Positions 16,491 through 25,746 of a stretch of DNA of 64,000 nt are shown one piece after another. The notes under the pieces are model-generated. The model was not told the DNA's origin, made no database searches, and saw nothing but the letters and a program-made list of their open reading frames with translations. The stretch spans positions 41,983 to 105,982 of the forward strand of contig CACGKZ010000002.1 in assembly GCA_902573835.1 (NCBI GenBank). Direction: 5' to 3'. How positions within the stretch are numbered: the stretch's first letter is position 1; each line of letters begins with the position of its first letter. This DNA is from an uncultured Pelagibacteraceae bacterium. Its GTDB lineage: Bacteria; Pseudomonadota; Alphaproteobacteria; Pelagibacterales; Pelagibacteraceae. The position numbers and the translations under genes are program-made.

Positions 16491-18619
16491 TTAATAATTC
16501 TTAATATTTCAGGTTTCATTTTCATTATAGATTTTCCTCGACCTGATAAGCTTGGATAACTCATAAAATAATTATGAGCTGAAAAGGCTTTTTTCATTAA
16601 AAGTGGTTTTCCCTTATGATAATTCCCTAAGCTATCTAAATGCCAGCTTTGAGAGTTATCAAGAAAATTAGCAACCATAATTTGATCTAAAATCTGTTCA
16701 TGAACAGTATTGTTTTCTATTGGGACCAAAATTTCTACTCTTCTATCTAAATTTCTAGGCATCAAATCAGCTGATCCAATATATACTAAATTTTGCCTAC
16801 TTGGCATAGGAGAACCATTAGCAAAACAATATATTCTAGAGTGCTCCAAAAACCTTCCAATAATACTTTTAACCTCGATATTTTCAGATAAACCTTTAAC
16901 TCCAGGCCTTAAACAACAAACGCCCCTAACAGATAATTTTATTTTCACTCCTTTACAAGATGCCTCATAAAATTTTTTAATTATTTGTGGATCTACCAAT
17001 GAATTCATTTTAGCCCATATTTCAGCATCTTTTCCTTTTAAAGAATTGCTAATTTCGTTATCTATTTGTTTCTCTAGGAATAGTCTTGAATTAATTGGAG
17101 ATAATATAATTTTATTTAGCTTGCTAGGCTTTGCGTAACCAGTAACAAAAGTAAAGAATTTTTCAACATCCTTCGCTATTAGTGGATCAGAAGAAAATAG
17201 AGATAAATCTGTATAGATTTTTGCGTTAATAGGATGATAATTTCCTGTTCCTAGATGAACGTAGGTTTTAGTTTTTCCTTTTTCTTTTCTTAAAACTAAA
17301 CTAGCTTTTGCATGCGTTTTATATTTTGCAAATCCATAAACAATCTGAACACCTGCTTTTTCTAGTTTACGGGATAATTCAATATTTTTTTCTTCATCAA
17401 ATCTAGCTTTGATTTCAACAACTGCTGTAACTGCTTTTCCATTTTCAGCAGCCGCAATTAAAGCTTTCACTATCGGAGAGTCAGGAGTTGTTCTATAAAG
17501 AGTTTGTTTAATAGCAATTACTTTTTCATCCTTAGCTGCAGTCTCTAAAAATTGAATAACAACATCAAATGTTTCAAATGGATGATGAACAACAAAATCT
17601 TTGGATTTGATTGCTGAAAAAAATTTATGATTAAATTCTTCTAATCTTTCTACAGGTCTTGGGTTAAATTTTTTAAATCTTAAGTGTGGAGATTTTTTCT
17701 TACAGATTTCATCTATATCTTGAATTCCAACTATTCCCTCTACTTCATAGACGTGTTCGTCTGACACATCTAATTTTTTACTGAGAAAATCTTTTAAATT
17801 ATTGCTTGATCCTTTAAGAATTTCTAATTTAACGATACTACCTCTTCTTCTTTTTTTAATCGCCTTTTCAAAGTACCTTACAAGATCTTCAGCTTCGTCA
17901 TCTATCTCTATGTCGCTATCTCTAATAATTTTAAAAGGAAGAAATGATACAAGTTCGTGCTCAGGAAATATACTTTCAGAAAAGTAACTTATTAAATCTT
18001 CTATCGTGATGAATTGATCAGATTGTCCATCTATATCTATAAACTTTGGAAGAGCCCTAGGTATAACAATAATCACATTTAAATTTCTTTTGTTTTTTAC
18101 TTTTTCTAGTTTCATCAAAATTGCTTGTCCTTTATTGGCAATAAAAGGAAAGGGATGAGAGGGGTCGATCGCTGTAGGTGTAATCACTGGATAGACGGTT
18201 TCATTAAAATAATCTCTTAAAAAATCTATGGATTTTTTATCCAAATCTTTTATTTTTTTTAAATAGATTTTCTCTTTTTTTAGTTCATTTAAAAGTTGAT
18301 TAAATGAGTCGTTTTGTTTTATTAATAAATCTTTAGTTTTTAAAACTACTCTAGATAATTGTTCTTCTGAAGTTAAACCATCTGCACTTAATTGATCAAA
18401 ATCGTCTTTTATTTGATTATATAATCCTGCAACTCTTACCATAAAAAATTCGTCAAGATTAGTTCCAGCAATTGATAAAAATTTAACTCTCTCAAAAAGA
18501 GGGTTTTTAACATTTTTAGACTCTTCCAAAACTCGGTCATTAAATTGTAGCCAAGAAATTTCTCTATTGATTAGCTGCTGCTCTGAAGACAATGCTTTTG
18601 TTAAATCTATTTTTGACAT
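16487..18619 (-). CDS. ppk: polyphosphate kinase 1
   Basis: About 710 residues, standard for PPK1, which polymerises ATP gamma-phosphate into polyphosphate. The N-terminal domain begins with REISWLQFNDRVLEE. The phospholipase-D-like histidine motifs are HAKASLVLRKEKGK and HLGTGNYHPINAKIYTDLS, and KQTLYRT is present. The open frame extends 32 codons upstream, but that would overlap the divergent sixA; ATG 18619 (MSKIDLTKAL) gives the normal N-terminus. It forms an operon with ppx, beside the Pho/Pst genes. Confidence 0.95.
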   Translation of the reverse strand: MSKIDLTKALSSEQQLINREISWLQFNDRVLEESKNVKNPLFERVKFLSIAGTNLDEFFMVRVAGLYNQIKDDFDQLSADGLTSEEQLSRVVLKTKDLLIKQNDSFNQLLNELKKEKIYLKKIKDLDKKSIDFLRDYFNETVYPVITPTAIDPSHPFPFIANKGQAILMKLEKVKNKRNLNVIIVIPRALPKFIDIDGQSDQFITIEDLISYFSESIFPEHELVSFLPFKIIRDSDIEIDDEAEDLVRYFEKAIKKRRRGSIVKLEILKGSSNNLKDFLSKKLDVSDEHVYEVEGIVGIQDIDEICKKKSPHLRFKKFNPRPVERLEEFNHKFFSAIKSKDFVVHHPFETFDVVIQFLETAAKDEKVIAIKQTLYRTTPDSPIVKALIAAAENGKAVTAVVEIKARFDEEKNIELSRKLEKAGVQIVYGFAKYKTHAKASLVLRKEKGKTKTYVHLGTGNYHPINAKIYTDLSLFSSDPLIAKDVEKFFTFVTGYAKPSKLNKIILSPINSRLFLEKQIDNEISNSLKGKDAEIWAKMNSLVDPQIIKKFYEASCKGVKIKLSVRGVCCLRPGVKGLSENIEVKSIIGRFLEHSRIYCFANGSPMPSRQNLVYIGSADLMPRNLDRRVEILVPIENNTVHEQILDQIMVANFLDNSQSWHLDSLGNYHKGKPLLMKKAFSAHNYFMSYPSLSGRGKSIMKMKPEILRIIK

Positions 18620-18632
18620 AAAATTAAAAAAT

Positions 18633-19139
18633 ATGTTTAAATTATATGCTATGAGACACGCTAAATCTAGTTGGGATTTCCCGGATTTAGTAGATTTTGA
18701 AAGACCTTTAAACAAAAGAGGTATTGAAAGTTCAAAAAAGATTTGTGAAAGATTTGTTAAAAATAAAATATTTTTTGATTTAATTTTAACTTCATCTTCA
18801 AAAAGAACATTGGAAACACTTAGTTATCTAAATGGGCCAGCAGAAAAAGCAAAAATTTTAAAGTTAAAAGAATTGTATAATACTTCAGAAATCGAGATTT
18901 TAAAGATAATAAAAAAAGTAGATGATAAATATAAAAGTTTACTGTTAATCAACCATATGCCATCAATTAAGGATTTCTGTAGCAAAATTTGTCTAAACCA
19001 AAATTCAAATTTTTATAAAGACATGTGTCATAAATTTTCTACAGCTGCTGTTGCGGAGTTTGAGTTTAAATTTAAATCTTGGAAAGATTTAGATTTAGGC
19101 GGGAAAATTACAAATTTTATTCGCCCTAAAGACATTTAA
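18633..19139 (+). CDS. sixA: SixA-like phosphohistidine phosphatase
   Basis: 168 residues of the histidine-phosphatase fold: the RHG-type motif near the start reads MRHAKSSWDFPDLVDFERPL with the phospho-acceptor His, then LTSSSKRTLETL and a second His in LLINHMPSI. SixA proteins dephosphorylate phosphohistidine domains, for example in the nitrogen PTS. An upstream in-frame Met would put the start inside ppk, so ATG 18633 is preferred. The gene is divergent from ppk with 13 bases between starts, and overlaps the phoB end by four bases. Confidence 0.88.
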   Translation: MFKLYAMRHAKSSWDFPDLVDFERPLNKRGIESSKKICERFVKNKIFFDLILTSSSKRTLETLSYLNGPAEKAKILKLKELYNTSEIEILKIIKKVDDKYKSLLLINHMPSIKDFCSKICLNQNSNFYKDMCHKFSTAAVAEFEFKFKSWKDLDLGGKITNFIRPKDI

Positions 19140-19819
19140 CCATCTAAAGAATATCCTGAAGACCTTACGGTTCTAATTAAATCTTTTTTTCCGTCAATAT
19201 TTATTGCTTTTCTTACTCTTCTAATATGGACATCGATTGTTCTGGACTCCACATAAACATTATCACCCCAAACATTATTTAAAAGTTGTTCTCTGGAGTA
19301 AACTCTTTTAGGATTTTTAATTAAGAAATCTATAAGCTTAAACTCCGTAGGACCTAGCTCAACTTCTTTTTCTCCTCTAAAAACTCTTTTTTGCGCTCGA
19401 TCAACTTTTAAGTCTTCAAAAATAACCACGTCCTCAACCGCATTTGGTTTAGCACGTTTCAATAATGCGTTTACTCTAGCAATTAATTCTTTCTGACTAA
19501 ATGGTTTTGTAACATAATCATCAGCGCCTGTTTTAAAACCCTTCAATTTATCTTCTTCTTCTCCCTTAGCCGTAAGCATAATTATTGGAATATTTTTAAG
19601 TAAATTAATTCTCTTCAAATTTCTACAAACTTCTATTCCTGAAATGTCTGGAAGCATCCAATCTAATAATATTAGGTCCGGATTTTGATCTTTAATACTT
19701 CGAATGGCATCTTCTCCATTTAAAGCATAATTTACTTTGTGTCCTTCTTTTTCTAGATTGTACTTTAATAAAGTTACTATTGGCATTTCATCTTCTACTA
19801 TGAATAGATTTGCCTTCAT
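19136..19819 (-). CDS. phoB: phosphate regulon response regulator PhoB
   Basis: 227 residues. The receiver domain has phospho-acceptor Asp in LILLDWMLPDISG and Lys in DYVTKPFS; the winged-helix DNA-binding domain contains GPTEFKLIDFLIKNP and RTIDVHIRRVRKAI. It is the last gene of pstSCAB-phoU-phoB and the partner of PhoR encoded at 25.7 kb. Two candidate Pho boxes in this window (25034-25066 and 28906-28949) are its predicted targets. Confidence 0.96.
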   Translation of the reverse strand: MKANLFIVEDEMPIVTLLKYNLEKEGHKVNYALNGEDAIRSIKDQNPDLILLDWMLPDISGIEVCRNLKRINLLKNIPIIMLTAKGEEEDKLKGFKTGADDYVTKPFSQKELIARVNALLKRAKPNAVEDVVIFEDLKVDRAQKRVFRGEKEVELGPTEFKLIDFLIKNPKRVYSREQLLNNVWGDNVYVESRTIDVHIRRVRKAINIDGKKDLIRTVRSSGYSLDG

Positions 19820-19820
19820 T

Positions 19821-20501
19821 CTAACCTTTCGGTCTTTCTCCTTCGAGATAGTCGCCGGTAATTAAAAAGTAAACTTGTTCAGCGATATTAGTGGCATGAT
19901 CACCAATTCTCTCAATATTTTTTAACATGAAAAGTAATTGCGTTATTTTATTTATATCCTCTTTCTTTTTTTCTAAATGTTTTATAGCGGCCTCCATATT
20001 TGTATTGGTCAATTGGTCTATCTCCTCATCTGAATTCCAAACATTTTCAGCGGTATCTTTTGCTCTATGTAGATAAGCATTAAGGACAGAATTTACTTGC
20101 TTGGCCGCTTTAAGACCGGCTATCTCCAAATTTTTAATAATATCACTTGGTAAATCGGTTCCAACTTTTAGAGTTCTTTTAGAAATATTTTTTGCTAGAT
20201 CGCCTATTCTTTCTAAATCAGATGAAACTTTTAAAGCAACAACTGTCTCTCTTAAATCTATCGCCATCGGCTGTCTTAAGGCAATTAAATTTACGACTTG
20301 TTCTTCGATATGGAGTTCGTATTTATCTGTTTTTTCATCATCTTTTATAGACTTGTCTGCTAAAGAAGTATCTTTTTTTACTAATGATTGAATTGTTTGT
20401 TCAAGCTGTTTTTCAACACTTGCTCCCATTTTGACTATAGTATCCTTCAAGAGTTGCAGCTGTTCTTCGTAAGATTTTACTATATGTGGTTTTTCACTCA
20501 T
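19821..20501 (-). CDS. phoU: phosphate transport regulator PhoU
   Basis: 226 residues with two PhoU helical repeats, each with the E/D-x3-D type metal-binding segment (DLERIGDLAKNISKR near residue 86 and NIERIGDHATNIAEQ near residue 192). PhoU links Pst activity to PhoR signalling. It shares one base with the pstB stop and ends one base before phoB. Confidence 0.96.
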   Translation of the reverse strand: MSEKPHIVKSYEEQLQLLKDTIVKMGASVEKQLEQTIQSLVKKDTSLADKSIKDDEKTDKYELHIEEQVVNLIALRQPMAIDLRETVVALKVSSDLERIGDLAKNISKRTLKVGTDLPSDIIKNLEIAGLKAAKQVNSVLNAYLHRAKDTAENVWNSDEEIDQLTNTNMEAAIKHLEKKKEDINKITQLLFMLKNIERIGDHATNIAEQVYFLITGDYLEGERPKG

Positions 20502-21256
20502 TAACCAAACCTTCCTGTAATATAATCCTGAGTTTGTTGGTTGTCAGGATTTTTAAATATTTTTTCTGTATCGCCAAATTCTATAAGTTTTCCGAGGTGG
20601 AAGAAACCTGTTTTTTGAGATACCCTTGCTGCTTGAGACATCGAGTGGGTAACTATCACTATTGTGTGTTCTTTTTTTAAATCATCAATTAATTCTTCAA
20701 TTTGAGCAGTAGCTATAGGATCTAGAGCTGAGCAAGGTTCGTCCATTAAAATCACTTCCGGACTAACTGAAATAGCCCTAGCTATACATAATCTTTGTTG
20801 TTGACCTCCTGATAAACCAGTGCCAATTTCATCTAATCTGTCTTTTACCTCTTCCCAAAGAGCGGCTTTTTTTAAACTCATCTCAACAATCTGATCTAAT
20901 TCACTTTTAGATTGAGCCATACCATGAATTGTAGGTCCATAAGAGACGTTTTCATAAATTGTTTTTGGAAATGGATTTGGTTTTTGAAACACCATACCTA
21001 CATTCTCTCTTAGTCTTACAACGTCCAGTTTTCTCGAATTGAGTTCCAATTCATCCATTTTAATGCTTCCTTCAACTTTACAAATATCTATTACATCATT
21101 CATTCTATTTAAACATCTTAGAAAAGTTGACTTTCCACATCCTGATGGACCGATTAAAGCAGTCACTTCTTTATCCATTATATCTAGTGAAACATCGAAC
21201 AAAGCCTGCTTAGAGCCATAAAAAACATTTACATTTTTTGCGCTTATCTTTGTCAT
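20501..21256 (-). CDS. pstB: phosphate ABC transporter ATP-binding protein PstB
   Basis: 251 residues from ATG 21256 ([19 protein letters not shown]). Walker A is [14 protein letters not shown], the signature is [14 protein letters not shown] and Walker B is [13 protein letters not shown]. The Q-loop region reads [11 protein letters not shown]. An in-frame Met seven codons upstream would overlap pstA; the later start sits one base after the pstA stop codon. It powers high-affinity phosphate import. Confidence 0.96.
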   Translation of the reverse strand: MTKISAKNVNVFYGSKQALFDVSLDIMDKEVTALIGPSGCGKSTFLRCLNRMNDVIDICKVEGSIKMDELELNSRKLDVVRLRENVGMVFQKPNPFPKTIYENVSYGPTIHGMAQSKSELDQIVEMSLKKAALWEEVKDRLDEIGTGLSGGQQQRLCIARAISVSPEVILMDEPCSALDPIATAQIEELIDDLKKEHTIVIVTHSMSQAARVSQKTGFFHLGKLIEFGDTEKIFKNPDNQQTQDYITGRFG

Positions 21257-21257
21257 G

Positions 21258-22529
21258 TTAGTTCCATTTCCTCTCAAATTTATGTCTTATAATCTGAGCC
21301 GCTAAATTCATCAATATTAAAAATCCAAGTAAAACCATTATACAAGCACTTACTTTTTCAACAAACCCTCTTTCTGCTGATTCACTCCAAATGTAAATTT
21401 GAACGGGCAAACTTGCAGCTGGGTCTACAGGAGTGCCTGGGATAGTGTTTACAAAAGCAACCATACCTATAAGTATAAGCGGTGCTGTTTCTCCAAGAGC
21501 TTGTGCCAATCCAATAATAGTGCCTGAAAGAGTACCGGGCATTGAAAGAGGTACAGTGTGATGCATCGTTGTCTGCATGTTACTTGCTCCCATCGCTAAA
21601 GCAGCCTCTCTTATACTTGGGGGAACTGCTTTTAAAGAAGCCCGCGCAGCAATAATAATTGTGGGAAGTGTCATTAAGGATAAGGTTATTCCTCCAACTA
21701 AAGGTGTTGATCTTGGCAAATTAAATACTGCTAATAAAACCCCTAAACCTAAAAGACCAAAAACTATTGATGGTACAGCAGCTAAGTTGTTTATATTAAC
21801 CTCGATAAAATCAGTAAACTTATTTTTAGGGGCAAATTCCTCTAAATATATTGCTGCTAAAACTGCAATGGGAAAAGAAAAAGCTAAACATACTAAAATA
21901 CTAAATACTGTTCCCATAAACGAACTTGCTATACCAGCTAGTTCGGCTTCTCTAGAGTCTGGATTAGTGAAAAAGCTTAAATTGAATTTTGATAAAATAT
22001 CACCTCTCTCATTCAACATGTCATATATTTTCAATTGATAATCATTAACTCTTCTATCTTCCTCTGGAATATCACGAGGATAATTTCCTTTATGGACTTG
22101 GTCTAAATCATCTGAAGCCGTTAATCTTATAGGAACTATTTTTCCTAGAAGACTTGGATTTTTTAAAAGATGATTTTTAACTTCTTGTTCATAGGTAAAT
22201 GCCACCATTTGAATAAGTTGACGATCGTCTTCCTCAGGAAGAGAGGGATCTAAACGAGTCATTGCTTTGTAGGCTATGTCATAATAATCGGCGTTCTCCA
22301 AATCTTCTAAGCTCGGATTATCTGTCTCAATTAACATTAATTCTTTATCGTAATGAACTTCCGTAACAATCCATGTTTTTTGGAAAGCTGTGTAACCTTT
22401 TGAAAAAATTTTATACATAAAAACAGCTAAAAATAGCAGAGCTAAACCTATTGCAATTTGTCCAAATAATTTAAAATTTGCTTCTGCCCTGTAACGTTTA
22501 TTTAAGAGTTTTCTCTTAGCCTCATTCAT
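21258..22529 (-). CDS. pstA: phosphate ABC transporter permease PstA
   Basis: 423 residues with an N-terminal membrane segment, a long periplasmic insertion of roughly 130 residues, and then five or more membrane segments. The inner-membrane EAA loop is [23 protein letters not shown]. The extended periplasmic loop makes it longer than the E. coli protein, as in other alphaproteobacteria. It overlaps the pstC end by eight bases. Confidence 0.95.
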   Translation of the reverse strand: MNEAKRKLLNKRYRAEANFKLFGQIAIGLALLFLAVFMYKIFSKGYTAFQKTWIVTEVHYDKELMLIETDNPSLEDLENADYYDIAYKAMTRLDPSLPEEDDRQLIQMVAFTYEQEVKNHLLKNPSLLGKIVPIRLTASDDLDQVHKGNYPRDIPEEDRRVNDYQLKIYDMLNERGDILSKFNLSFFTNPDSREAELAGIASSFMGTVFSILVCLAFSFPIAVLAAIYLEEFAPKNKFTDFIEVNINNLAAVPSIVFGLLGLGVLLAVFNLPRSTPLVGGITLSLMTLPTIIIAARASLKAVPPSIREAALAMGASNMQTTMHHTVPLSMPGTLSGTIIGLAQALGETAPLILIGMVAFVNTIPGTPVDPAASLPVQIYIWSESAERGFVEKVSACIMVLLGFLILMNLAAQIIRHKFERKWN

Positions 22530-23898
22530 ATTTTTCCCTATATTTTTTCACAACTGTTAAAGCAATAACATTTAAAAAAAGTGTTACTACAAATAAAGAT
22601 ATTCCTAAGGCAAAAGCTGCCTGAGTTTTTGGATCTCCAAATTGTTGGTCGCCAATAAGTATAACTACTATTTGAGCTGTAATAGTAGACGTGGACTCTA
22701 AAGGGTTGGCTGTTAAATTTGCAGCTAATCCAGATGCCATCACTACGATCATAGTCTCACCGACTGCTCTGGAAACAGCAAGTAAAATAGATCCGACTAT
22801 CCCCGGTAATGCTGCAGGAAATATAACTTTCTTAATAGTCTCTGATTTCGTAGCACCCATCGCATAACTTCCATCCCTTAAATTTTGTGGAACTGCTGAT
22901 ATAACGTCATCGCTTAAACTTGATATAAAAGGGATTATCATAACCCCCATAACAGCTCCTGCTGCAAGTGCACTTTCTGATGAAACTTCTAATCCTAAAG
23001 AATTTCCAATTTCTTTTACGAAGGGACCTACAGTGAGGGCAGCAAAAAATCCATATACTACGGTTGGGATACCTGCTAAAATTTCAATTATAGGCTTAGC
23101 ATATTTTCTAACTTTTCTTGTTGCATACTCTGCGAGATAAATTCCGCTTAACAACCCAACTGGGATTGCTACACACATTGCTATAAATGCAATGAAAAAA
23201 GTTCCAGCAAATAATGGTACCGCTCCAAATGCATCTTTCATTAATTCAGGATCTGGTTGACCATCTCTCACAAATGTTTTTGCCGGATACCAATGTGTTC
23301 CAAAAATGAAATCAAATATCCTGACGGATTGAAAAAATCTTATGGCTTCAAACAAAAGTGAAAATACAATTCCTATTGTTACAAGAACTGCTGCCAAAGA
23401 AGCTGTAAATAAAACCCATTTTAAAAATATTTCTACTGGTTCCCTCATTCTGTTATTCTTTTTAATAGATTGATAAGCATAGCTTAATGATAAAATTAAA
23501 GCTGCTAAGACAATTACGATCTTAGCGTTATTAGCCATATTTTTAATTTGGATGTATTTACCTGCAGAATTATCTAAAAAATTATTAATATCTCCTGTAT
23601 ACGTTCCTAATGCTAAAGCCTTTACTTTTGTATAAATAAGTTGAAGCTCATTCTTAGTTAAATTTTGATCCAAATAATCTGCTAAAATAAAATTTTTTAC
23701 TATTGTTGGTTCAAACACTGACCATAAAGAAAAAATTATAAGTGCCGGTGCTGCGCACCAAATCGCAAGATAATAACCATAAAATTTTGGAAGTGCTGTT
23801 AGTCTTTGTGAAGATTGAATAATTGTTGCTTTTTTTCTACCAAAATAATAGCTGGAGAAACCTAAAAGTAGAATAAGACTTATAAGAACTAAATTCAT
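22522..23898 (-). CDS. pstC: phosphate ABC transporter permease PstC
   Basis: 458 residues with about eight membrane segments. The binding-protein-dependent permease loop is LRDGSYAMGATKSETIKKVIFP. A periplasmic stretch follows the first two membrane segments, and the core begins near SIYLAEYA-like LLSGIYLAEYATRKVRKYA. It follows pstS after a 62-base gap that holds a strong hairpin with a T-run, so its expression should be lower than that of pstS. Confidence 0.95.
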   Translation of the reverse strand: MNLVLISLILLLGFSSYYFGRKKATIIQSSQRLTALPKFYGYYLAIWCAAPALIIFSLWSVFEPTIVKNFILADYLDQNLTKNELQLIYTKVKALALGTYTGDINNFLDNSAGKYIQIKNMANNAKIVIVLAALILSLSYAYQSIKKNNRMREPVEIFLKWVLFTASLAAVLVTIGIVFSLLFEAIRFFQSVRIFDFIFGTHWYPAKTFVRDGQPDPELMKDAFGAVPLFAGTFFIAFIAMCVAIPVGLLSGIYLAEYATRKVRKYAKPIIEILAGIPTVVYGFFAALTVGPFVKEIGNSLGLEVSSESALAAGAVMGVMIIPFISSLSDDVISAVPQNLRDGSYAMGATKSETIKKVIFPAALPGIVGSILLAVSRAVGETMIVVMASGLAANLTANPLESTSTITAQIVVILIGDQQFGDPKTQAAFALGISLFVVTLFLNVIALTVVKKYREKYE

Positions 23899-23914
23899 TT
23901 TTCAAGCTCCAGTT

Positions 23915-23946
23915 AAAAAAAGGGGGCCGAAACCCCCTTTTAATTT
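23915..23946 (-). terminator. attenuating terminator between pstS and pstC
   Basis: On the minus strand, AAAAGGGGG and CCCCCTTTTTTT flank TTTCGG, giving a GC-rich stem extended by A-T pairs and followed by a T-run. It lies 15 bases after the pstS stop and before pstC. Partial read-through would yield more binding protein than permease. Confidence 0.85.
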
Positions 23947-23960
23947 TTTAAAAAGTAAAA

Positions 23961-24965
23961 TTACTTTTTAGGCGGCATATTTACTAATTTAACAGCATTA
24001 GTTCTAGATGTCTTGTATAACTTTCCATCTAATGGAACTAAACCGATATCAGTTAAGTAGCCTTTTTTACCAATAGACTTTTTACCTGTGAATTCTTTTA
24101 CGAATTCGTGTAAACCAGGAATTACCCCTACGTGAGCCTTTTTAACGTAGAAGAATAAAGGTCTAGCAACAGCGTAGCTATAGTCTTGAATAGAGCTTAA
24201 GCTTGGTTGACCACCTTCGATACTTGCAGCTTGCAATTTATCTTTTGCAGCTAAGAAATAACTGAACCCAAAGAAACCAAACATTTCTTTGTCCGCAGCT
24301 AATTTTTGAATAATAAGTGAGTCATTTTCACCTACTTCAATTGCAGCACCGTCTTCTCTTAATGCTTTATATTTTGCACCAGCAGCTTTTGATGCATCAT
24401 CAATACCTTTTTTCATTACTAATGAGTTCCAAGCATCCCTAGTTCCAGATGTTCCTGGTGGAACCATGATTTTGATATCATAATTTGGTAATGAAGGATC
24501 GATGTCGCTCCACTTTTTATATGGGTTTGGTACAAGTTTACCATCTTTAGCAACTTCTTTTGCTAATGCTGCCCATAATTGTTTTTTTGTAAAGTTTACT
24601 GGTTTTTGATCTTTAGAAAATGCAAGAGTGATACCATCGTTACCTACTGTAATCTCCACAATTTCGTTAACACCATTTTTTTGACATAGCGCATACTCTT
24701 TAGCTTTCATAGCTCTAGAAGCATTAGTTATATCTGGATGTTCTGCACCGACTCCTGCGCAGAATAGTTTTGCTCCACCACCAGTTCCTGTAGATTCAAT
24801 TACTGGAGTCTTAAATTTTCCAGATGAACCAAATCTTTCTGCAACAATTGTTGCATATGGGAATACTGTTGAAGAACCAACTATTTTAATTTGATCTCTA
24901 GCTTGAGCAGAAGTAACGATTAACATCGTTAATAATGAAGCTAAAGCGATTGTTAGTTTTTTCAT
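23961..24965 (-). CDS. pstS: phosphate ABC transporter substrate-binding protein PstS
   Basis: 334 residues with a signal peptide (KKLTIALASLLTMLIVTSAQA, cleavage after about residue 22). Phosphate-binding segments are visible: IVGSSTVFPYA at the mature start and VPPGTSGTRDAW in the middle. It is periplasmic and is typically among the most abundant SAR11 proteins under phosphate limitation. A three-unit Pho box lies 69-101 bases upstream of the start, and a terminator separates it from pstC. Confidence 0.96.
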   Translation of the reverse strand: MKKLTIALASLLTMLIVTSAQARDQIKIVGSSTVFPYATIVAERFGSSGKFKTPVIESTGTGGGAKLFCAGVGAEHPDITNASRAMKAKEYALCQKNGVNEIVEITVGNDGITLAFSKDQKPVNFTKKQLWAALAKEVAKDGKLVPNPYKKWSDIDPSLPNYDIKIMVPPGTSGTRDAWNSLVMKKGIDDASKAAGAKYKALREDGAAIEVGENDSLIIQKLAADKEMFGFFGFSYFLAAKDKLQAASIEGGQPSLSSIQDYSYAVARPLFFYVKKAHVGVIPGLHEFVKEFTGKKSIGKKGYLTDIGLVPLDGKLYKTSRTNAVKLVNMPPKK

Positions 24966-25033
24966 ATTTTCCTCTCTGTTATATTTATTAATTAATTAAC
25001 AAACGATAATTTTTTAGACTTGATAGGACTCGT

Positions 25034-25066
25034 TTGTATTAAGAATTTGTTACAGATATGTTAAAA
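25034..25066 (-). promoter_or_regulatory. Pho box upstream of pstS
   Basis: On the minus strand three 11-base units follow each other: TTTTAACATAT, CTGTAACAAAT and TCTTAATACAA. The 7-base heads with 4-base spacers match the layout of PhoB sites. The first two units recur with the same spacing upstream of plcP at 28928-28949. A GANTC site (GACTC) lies at 25027-25031. Confidence 0.75.
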
Positions 25067-25091
25067 AAGTAACTTTTTAGTTGATTCCGTA

Positions 25092-25706
25092 TTAGTTGAA
25101 TCTTCTTGTTATTTTCACCTCCTCATAAGATGAAGCTAGGTTACCTTCGCAAGTAAAGGGTCTTACTTTATTTAACACTGCATATTTACTAGTAGGTTTC
25201 AAAGTAATTTCTAGCTTTACGAACTCCACGAGCTGTTTACTTAATCTTTCATCATTTCTCCAGCTCGCCCATTTGCTTGGAGGTGTAAAAATATTAGTTA
25301 AATATGATGCGGCTCTACGGTAAGTTGTGTTTGAATATCCTTCACTATTTAACAAGTTTTCCTTAACAGACGTGTATATTTTTCTACATGTGATCGAATC
25401 AGCCATGTAAGATTTTTTATTTAAATTTCTCTCCATTGGCACTGATACAATTAATAAAATTTGGTCAGCTGTTGAGGAATAAAGAGCCTCAGTATAAATA
25501 TTTGCTGGCAAATATTTAAATTCTCTTATGTCTATAAATGGGACAACTGCTTTAAGATCATCTTTTAGTCTTAACAATCCTAAATCAAATACTGTTAAAG
25601 TTTGATTTTTTAAAATTTTTTCAATCTGTTGTTCAGCTTTTACAAATGAATTTAAAGATAATAAAATCAAAAATATAAAAAATAATTGTTTTATTTTATT
25701 GATCAT
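25092..25706 (-). CDS. secreted protein of unknown function between phoR and pstS
   Basis: 204 residues from ATG 25706. The N-terminus MINKIKQLFFIFLILLSLNSFVKAEQQ is a clear signal peptide with cleavage after KA. The mature part is soluble with two cysteines (ITCRKIY, FTCEGNL) that might form a disulfide, and no known motif. The frame extends 50 codons upstream into phoR, but that part lacks sense as a signal peptide. Its position between the phosphate sensor kinase and the phosphate-binding protein suggests a phosphate-linked periplasmic role (inference). Confidence 0.75.
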   Translation of the reverse strand: MINKIKQLFFIFLILLSLNSFVKAEQQIEKILKNQTLTVFDLGLLRLKDDLKAVVPFIDIREFKYLPANIYTEALYSSTADQILLIVSVPMERNLNKKSYMADSITCRKIYTSVKENLLNSEGYSNTTYRRAASYLTNIFTPPSKWASWRNDERLSKQLVEFVKLEITLKPTSKYAVLNKVRPFTCEGNLASSYEEVKITRRFN

Positions 25707-25746
25707 AATTTGATTATTATACCAAATTACACGTTTTAATTGAATA

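Noticed and set aside
18567..18715. Longer starts for ppk (minus) and sixA (plus)
   Set aside because: The two extensions overlap each other head-on; internal ATG codons give the family N-termini.
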